Positions 26,788-32,526 of a stretch of 32,526 nucleotides of DNA are shown here, one piece after another. This DNA comes from Porticoccaceae bacterium (GTDB lineage: Bacteria > Pseudomonadota > Gammaproteobacteria > Pseudomonadales > Porticoccaceae). The stretch lies in assembly GCA_018664075.1 (NCBI GenBank), contig JABJOY010000033.1:1-32526 (forward strand). The letters are read 5' to 3'. The position numbers were made by a program, and so were the translations under genes. How positions within the stretch are numbered: position 1 is the stretch's first letter; each line of letters starts with the position of its first letter. Below the pieces are notes generated by a model. The model saw only the letters and a program-made list of their open reading frames with translations. It ran no database searches and was not told the origin of the DNA.

Positions 26788-27510
26788 TCATTCGTGCAAA
26801 CGCCAGGTATTTTCCTGCAGCAATTCCAATGGACTGTAGTTGGTTTTGTACCTCATTTTTTGGCAGTCAGAAATCCAATAGCCAAGATAGAGATAATCCA
26901 TAGCTAATTCCTGAGCCAGATTGATCTGCAATAATACCGCCAGGTTACCCAGCCCACGGGTCGACTGGTCCGGTTCAAAATAGGTATAAATAGCCGACAG
27001 GGCATTCGGTAGACTGTCCACAACAGCGCAACCAATCAACTCTCCATCTACTCGCAACTCAAGAAAACCAGTACATTCCCAAGCGTTGCCGAGAAATTGC
27101 TCAAACTGGGTGCGGGAAGGAGGAAACATATCCCCCTGATAATGGCGACCGCGAATATAGCGGTCGTACAAAGGGTAGTGCTCGTCAAAATCCAGCGTTG
27201 AGACCTGCTTGACCTGGACGTCCTGGTTGCGCTTAAGACAGCGCTTCTGGGAGCGACTAGGGACAAAAGCCTCCACAGGTATGCGTGCAGGTATGCAGGA
27301 TTTACAGTCGGTGCAAAATGGTGAATAAAGATAGGGGCCGCTGCGCCGAAAGCCCATGGCACTCATGCGCCCGTAGAGCTCCGAGCTAATGGCGATATCA
27401 GGATCCACAAAGGCAGTTGTCGACTGACGCTGCTCAAGATAGCTGCATTCATGAGGCTCGGTTAGCAGCAATCTGATCTTGCCAATATCTGGAGAAATGT
27501 CTCTAGTCAT
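26788..27510 (-). CDS. bpt: Aspartate/glutamate leucyltransferase (bacterial ATE1-type)
   Basis: A 240-residue aminoacyl-tRNA protein transferase of the ATE1 family. Proteins of the Bpt type move leucine from tRNA to proteins with N-terminal Asp or Glu, making them ClpS substrates. The conserved N-terminal cysteines (Cys22, and Cys66, Cys69 and Cys72 in FCTDCKSC) and the DRYIRGRHYQGDM block are present. It is located between infA and aat, with clpS-clpA close by, which makes a full N-end-rule cluster. Some databases name it arginyltransferase; leucyl specificity is inferred from the bacterial subfamily. Confidence 0.9.
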   Translation of the reverse strand: MTRDISPDIGKIRLLLTEPHECSYLEQRQSTTAFVDPDIAISSELYGRMSAMGFRRSGPYLYSPFCTDCKSCIPARIPVEAFVPSRSQKRCLKRNQDVQVKQVSTLDFDEHYPLYDRYIRGRHYQGDMFPPSRTQFEQFLGNAWECTGFLELRVDGELIGCAVVDSLPNALSAIYTYFEPDQSTRGLGNLAVLLQINLAQELAMDYLYLGYWISDCQKMRYKTNYSPLELLQENTWRLHE

Positions 27511-27608
27511 AATAGAAGCGGCTCAACTTTGAATTAACACTCAGGTTGATTAAAACCCCAAGTTAATTAAACCCTAAGCCTAGTTGATAGGCTGCAGTTA
27601 CTCAATGC

Positions 27609-28304
27609 CTACCAGCTTACGGGTCTGGCCTCGGGCCACTGCAAACCGCTGTCGCGGTGTGCTGCAAGCCAGTTGAGGTATTGCTCACGGGGCATTGACT
27701 GAGCCCCCATTTGCTCGAGGTGAGGGTTGTTGATCTGGCAATCCAACAGGTTAAACTTCTGACCAATTAGCCATTGGCACAGATAGGCCATGGCCACTTT
27801 AGAGCCATTGGTGCGTCCGCTAAACATCGACTCACCACAAAAAACACTGCCGACAGCCACCCCATAAATACCACCAGCCAGCTTATCCCCAGCCCAGACC
27901 TCTACCGAATGGGCATAACCGACCTGATGTAACTGGCAATAGGCCTCAATCATTTCATCAATGATCCAGGTACCAGTATCATCAGTGCGAGGCGCAGCAC
28001 AGGCTTCAACTACCTGGGCAAAGGCCTCGTCAGTACTGACTCGAAACTGGCCCTGACGCAGGCAGCGCCGCAGACTTCTGGAAATATGTAGCTGCTCGGG
28101 AATTAACACACAGCGGCTGGCAGGGCTCCACCACAGAATAGGGTCATCATCCTGATACCAGGGAAAAATACCCTGCCGGTATGCCGACATTAGCGTGGAC
28201 GGACTGAGGTTGCCACCCACAGCGAGAAGCCCATCGGGCTCCTCGACTGCAGTATTGGGGTTGGGAAAGCATGGAGAATCCGAATCCAGCAAGCACAGAT
28301 TCAT
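27609..28304 (-). CDS. aat: Leucyl/phenylalanyl-tRNA--protein transferase
   Basis: A 231-residue GNAT-like transferase that adds Leu or Phe to proteins with N-terminal Lys or Arg, creating ClpS degrons. Conserved blocks are the N-terminal FPNPNTAVEEPDGLLAVGG, then FPWYQDDDPILWWSPASR, and the C-terminal region CQINNPHLEQMGA. Length is normal (E. coli 234). It lies nine bases after trxB in the same direction, so they probably share an mRNA. The 98-base gap to bpt shows no other feature. Confidence 0.96.
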   Translation of the reverse strand: MNLCLLDSDSPCFPNPNTAVEEPDGLLAVGGNLSPSTLMSAYRQGIFPWYQDDDPILWWSPASRCVLIPEQLHISRSLRRCLRQGQFRVSTDEAFAQVVEACAAPRTDDTGTWIIDEMIEAYCQLHQVGYAHSVEVWAGDKLAGGIYGVAVGSVFCGESMFSGRTNGSKVAMAYLCQWLIGQKFNLLDCQINNPHLEQMGAQSMPREQYLNWLAAHRDSGLQWPEARPVSW

Positions 28305-28313
28305 AAGATCAGA

Positions 28314-29309
<996 letters not shown>

Positions 29310-29447
29310 TCAGGCTGCGTATGATAATGAATCCCGTCGCCATCACCAAATAGGTTTTTTAAATTCCTTACATAGTTAGTTAATATCGGCCTCTGCGGCA
29401 TGCGGTTTACGGGAGAATCAGCTACACTTGGCGCCTAAACTTATTCA

Positions 29448-29454
29448 GGGAAGG
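29448..29454 (+). promoter_or_regulatory. Ribosome site supporting a TTG start for ftsK
   Basis: GGGAAGG lies seven bases before the TTG at 29462 and there is no ATG in frame nearby upstream, so TTG is the likely start codon. The same bases (29448-29455) also read GGGAAGGG, matching the KOPS consensus GGGNAGGG. Confidence 0.6.
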
Positions 29455-29461
29455 GCCCCCA

Positions 29462-31828
29462 TTGGCCAGGCAGACAACTAAACAAGATAAAGCCCCAATA
29501 TCCAGCGATATTGCCAGCAGCTCTCGAATCAAGAGGCTGGTAGCCGAGGGAGGGTTGATCAGCTGGATCGTACTCTGTGTGATCCTGTTGTTGGCTCTGT
29601 TAACTTACTCAGCCAATGATGCCAGCTGGGGACATGCCACCACTAGCGGCCAGGTAGCCAATGCAGTGGGGCCTGTGGGTGCCAATACCGCCGATATGTT
29701 TCTGCGCTTCTTCGGTGCCATCTCATATCTATTCCCAGTGCTGCTGGCCCTGCGAGCACTACAGATACTGCGCACACATTTCTTGCGGGAATCAGACGAG
29801 TTTGATTCCGTCACCTTTATACTTCGCCTTATCGGTTTCGCGCTGGTTATGATTAGCGCCACCTCATTGGCCAATATCCAATTTGCCGATATGGCCCACA
29901 GTTACCCTGAAGGCCCCGGTGGTATTCTGGGTAAAAGTATCGGCGATGCCAGCATGGCGGCCTTCAGCTATACCGGCAGCACCTTAATACTCATGGCCCT
30001 GTTCCTGTTTGGTCTGACCGTATTCGCCGATATCTCCTGGATTCAGCTGATTGATCGTATCGGCAGCAGCGCCATTGACCTCAGCCACAGGTTCTCCAGC
30101 TATATGGCCGAGCGCAAACGCAATAAAGAAGAGCTGCGCCAGTCTCAGGAAGCACTGTCAGAGCGACAGGTCAAAGTGGAGGCCGTCGCCAAGTCGAAAA
30201 AACAGCGCCTGCCTCCAACTATTAAGACCCCGGTAGCCAAGCCCCAGGTGAGCCCCAGAATTGAGCGCGAAAAACAACAGACATTATTTGCCGACGCCGA
30301 TGTGGCAGGCTCTCTGCCCCAGCTCAACCTATTGGATGCCAGTGATAAAAGTGCCGACTCCGGGTATTCCGAAGAATCACTTGAGCACCTGTCGCGGCTT
30401 CTGGAATTAAAATTACAGGACTTTGGTATTAAAGCAGAGGTGGTCGAAGTACTGCCCGGGCCCGTGGTCACAAGGTTTGAGATTCAGCCTGCCGCAGGGG
30501 TGAAAGTCAGTCGTATCAGCGGTCTCGCAAAGGATCTGGCACGCTCAATGGCAGTTATCAGTGTGCGCGTGGTCGAGGTTATTCCCGGCAAGTCTGTGGT
30601 GGGCATTGAAATCCCCAATGAAAAACGTGAAATGGTGCGCCTTAGCGAAGTGCTATCATCGGAAGCTTACGACCGCTCAAGCTCACCCCTGACATTGGCA
30701 CTCGGCCATGATATCGCCGGTGTGCCAGCGGTTGCCGACCTGGCACGCATGCCCCATCTGCTGGTGGCAGGTACCACAGGTTCAGGTAAATCCGTCGGTA
30801 TTAATGCTATGTTGCTGAGTCTACTGTTTAAAGCGTCCCCGGATGAAGTAAAGCTGATCCTGATCGACCCCAAAATGCTTGAGCTGTCAGTTTATGACGA
30901 TATTCCCCACTTGCTGACGCCAGTGATTACCGATATGAAAGATGCCGCCAGTGGTCTGCGCTGGTGCGTTGGCGAGATGGAGCGGCGCTACAAACTGATG
31001 GCAGCACTGGGCGTGCGCAACCTGGCAGGTTACAACCGCAAAATTGAAGACGCCATCAAGGCCGGCAACCCCATCAGCGACCCGCTGTGGACCTTTAATC
31101 CAGAGGAAATGGGTTGGGACAGCACCCAGGAAGCCCCGGAAGCGCCGCTGCTGGAGACACTGCCCTACATAGTCGTCGTAATTGATGAATTTGCCGATAT
31201 GATGATGATCGTCGGCAAAAAGGTAGAGCAGCTTATTGCCCGCATCGCCCAGAAGGCCCGAGCCGCAGGCATACATCTGATACTGGCGACCCAGCGCCCC
31301 TCAGTGGATGTGATTACCGGACTGATCAAAGCCAATGTGCCATCGCGCATAGCCTTCCAGGTATCATCAAAAATTGATTCTAGAACTATTCTCGACCAGG
31401 GCGGAGCAGAGCAACTGCTGGGCCATGGCGATATGCTTTACCTGCCACCGGGCACCAGCGTTCCAGAACGTATCCACGGCTGTTTTGTCGACGACCATGA
31501 GGTGCACAAAGTCGTCGCCGACTGGAAGCGGCGGGGCGCGCCTAACTATCTAGAAGAAATCACCGACGAGGCTATGGTGTCATCCATACCAGTTCCCGGG
31601 TTTAGCGGCGGCGAAGAGGGTGAGGATGACCCAGAGGCAGATCCGCTTTACGACGAAGCAGTGGCCTTTGTTCTGGAAAGCCGCAAGGCCTCGATCTCAT
31701 CAGTGCAGAGAAAATTGCGCGTGGGTTACAACCGCGCCGCGCGCCTCATAGAACAGATGGAAGCTGCAGGTGTGGTCAGTCCCATGGGCAGTAATGGCAG
31801 CAGAGAGATACTGTCGCCAAAATCCTAA
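29462..31828 (+). CDS. ftsK: DNA translocase FtsK
   Basis: A 788-residue septal DNA pump that links division with chromosome dimer resolution at dif. Four hydrophobic segments lie at about residues 32-50, 80-105, 119-140 and 168-190. A short charged linker (about 200-310) is far shorter than that of the 1329-residue E. coli protein but normal for Pseudomonas-type FtsK. The RecA-like motor has Walker A GTTGSGKS at about residue 437 and Walker [10 protein letters not shown] at about 570. A C-terminal gamma winged helix ([19 protein letters not shown]) reads KOPS sites and contacts XerD. The start codon is TTG. lolA follows 23 bases later. Confidence 0.96.
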   Translation: MARQTTKQDKAPISSDIASSSRIKRLVAEGGLISWIVLCVILLLALLTYSANDASWGHATTSGQVANAVGPVGANTADMFLRFFGAISYLFPVLLALRALQILRTHFLRESDEFDSVTFILRLIGFALVMISATSLANIQFADMAHSYPEGPGGILGKSIGDASMAAFSYTGSTLILMALFLFGLTVFADISWIQLIDRIGSSAIDLSHRFSSYMAERKRNKEELRQSQEALSERQVKVEAVAKSKKQRLPPTIKTPVAKPQVSPRIEREKQQTLFADADVAGSLPQLNLLDASDKSADSGYSEESLEHLSRLLELKLQDFGIKAEVVEVLPGPVVTRFEIQPAAGVKVSRISGLAKDLARSMAVISVRVVEVIPGKSVVGIEIPNEKREMVRLSEVLSSEAYDRSSSPLTLALGHDIAGVPAVADLARMPHLLVAGTTGSGKSVGINAMLLSLLFKASPDEVKLILIDPKMLELSVYDDIPHLLTPVITDMKDAASGLRWCVGEMERRYKLMAALGVRNLAGYNRKIEDAIKAGNPISDPLWTFNPEEMGWDSTQEAPEAPLLETLPYIVVVIDEFADMMMIVGKKVEQLIARIAQKARAAGIHLILATQRPSVDVITGLIKANVPSRIAFQVSSKIDSRTILDQGGAEQLLGHGDMLYLPPGTSVPERIHGCFVDDHEVHKVVADWKRRGAPNYLEEITDEAMVSSIPVPGFSGGEEGEDDPEADPLYDEAVAFVLESRKASISSVQRKLRVGYNRAARLIEQMEAAGVVSPMGSNGSREILSPKS

Positions 31829-31851
31829 AAAGGACTACTGGATAATCATAT

Positions 31852-32478
31852 ATGCGCCTGATCCAATCAATAGTTCCGCTTATAAGCCTGATGCTCAGCT
31901 TCAATATTCAGGCCGGTGGCAATGCAGAAGATATCCAGCAATTGAGAAATCTCTTACAGCCTATCAGCAGTCTCTCAGCCCAATTTAAACAGCAGGTTAC
32001 GGATGCCGATGGCTTTCAACTACAGCAGTCAGAGGGGCTGTTTCAGGTGGCACAACCTAATAATCTGCGCTGGATTGTCGAACAGCCTATGCCCCAGCAG
32101 GTGATTTCAAATGGCCTGACACTGTGGCTCTATGACCCTGATCTGGAACAGGTTATTGTACAGCCTTTTGATGCCAGCATTGAATCGACGCCAGCCATTT
32201 TATTTTCCGGTGATCTGACCCGCCTCGATAGTGCCTACTTTATTCGTCAGCTATCTCCCGATGTTTTCCAGCTAACACCAGAGCAGGAAGGCAGTCTGTT
32301 CAGTGAACTGCAGATTATCTTCGTCGACCAGTTGCCAGCATCCATCAGCCTGACCGATAGCCTGGAGCAGGTCACTCGCATTACCTTTTCTGACGTCCGG
32401 CTCAACCCCAGTCTGCCCGCAGCCTTATTTGAATTTGAGATACCTGGGGATATTGATGTGATCAACAATGACAGCTGA
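31852..32478 (+). CDS. lolA: Outer-membrane lipoprotein carrier protein LolA
   Basis: A 208-residue periplasmic chaperone that carries lipoproteins from LolCDE to LolB. A Sec signal peptide covers about residues 1-20 (MRLIQSIVPL, ending NIQA). The mature part starts near GGNAEDIQQL and shows LSAQFKQQV and GLFQVAQPNNLRW, the usual LolA blocks. Length is normal. Its stop lies inside the start of rarA (11-base overlap). The ftsK-lolA-rarA order is conserved in gammaproteobacteria. Confidence 0.95.
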   Translation: MRLIQSIVPLISLMLSFNIQAGGNAEDIQQLRNLLQPISSLSAQFKQQVTDADGFQLQQSEGLFQVAQPNNLRWIVEQPMPQQVISNGLTLWLYDPDLEQVIVQPFDASIESTPAILFSGDLTRLDSAYFIRQLSPDVFQLTPEQEGSLFSELQIIFVDQLPASISLTDSLEQVTRITFSDVRLNPSLPAALFEFEIPGDIDVINNDS

Positions 32479-32526
32479 CCTGTTTAGCCAGCAGCCATAT
32501 CAGCCTCTGGCCGCACGCATGCGGCC
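32468..32526 (+). CDS. rarA: Replication-associated recombination protein A, 5' fragment
   Basis: Only 19 full codons are inside the window. The ATG at 32468 begins MTADLFSQQ and continues to PLAARMR, the N-terminal signature (QPLAARMRP) of RarA/MgsA, an AAA+ ATPase acting at stalled replication forks. The position after lolA is the expected one. It runs off the right edge and overlaps the lolA end by 11 bases. Confidence 0.88.
   Translation, partial: MTADLFSQQPYQPLAARMR

Overview
The window is a 32.5 kb stretch of a gammaproteobacterial chromosome. Gene content and order match two blocks known from Escherichia and especially Pseudomonas: icd-rluE-nudJ-mnmA-hflD-purB, and cspD-clpS-clpA-infA-bpt-aat-trxB-ftsK-lolA-rarA. 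The moderate GC content, the glyoxylate shunt genes and the mix of accessory oxidoreductases would fit a marine heterotroph of the Cellvibrionales/OMG type, but that placement is inference only. I see no prophage, insertion sequence, integron or CRISPR array. Nearly all the DNA is coding and no gap exceeds about 205 bases.

Layout. 1-276: tRNA-Pro(UGG) on the minus strand with a textbook stable-RNA promoter. 277-3645: a probable operon of a two-subunit molybdenum hydroxylase (IorA/IorB-like) and a zinc-ribbon methyltransferase. 3629-5032: a convergent PLP-dependent decarboxylase. 5159-7315: fadB without the usual adjacent fadA, followed by a strongly structured intergenic region. 7467-9107: a fused class 1B dihydroorotate dehydrogenase (PyrD-PyrK in one chain). 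9255-14621: a glyoxylate-shunt locus, with isocitrate lyase divergent from a LysR-type regulator, then malate synthase G directly coupled to an RraA-family gene. 14797-17573: gamma-glutamyltransferase and the uL16 arginine hydroxylase RoxA. 17585-21849: purB, hflD, mnmA, nudJ and rluE, all leftward. 21981-23234: icd. 23312-32526: the cspD/clpSA/infA/bpt/aat/trxB/ftsK/lolA/rarA block, running off the right edge inside rarA.

How the genes work together. The centre of the window is C2 and fatty-acid carbon flow: FadB produces acetyl-CoA with a thiolase encoded elsewhere, isocitrate lyase and malate synthase run the glyoxylate bypass, and isocitrate dehydrogenase, which keeps the phosphorylatable serine, is the branch-point competitor. 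The LysR regulator between the two shunt genes is the natural candidate to control them. The RraA-family protein coupled to malate synthase carries a D-X20-R-D metal motif typical of pyruvate aldolases and oxaloacetate decarboxylases, so it may be an enzyme of this pathway. On the right, ClpS, ClpA, Aat and Bpt form the N-end-rule degradation module.

The most interesting points are the RraA-family gene, the LysR regulator, the PyrD-PyrK fusion, the IorAB-methyltransferase operon and the palindromic region after fadB. I do not see a wholly unknown multi-gene system.
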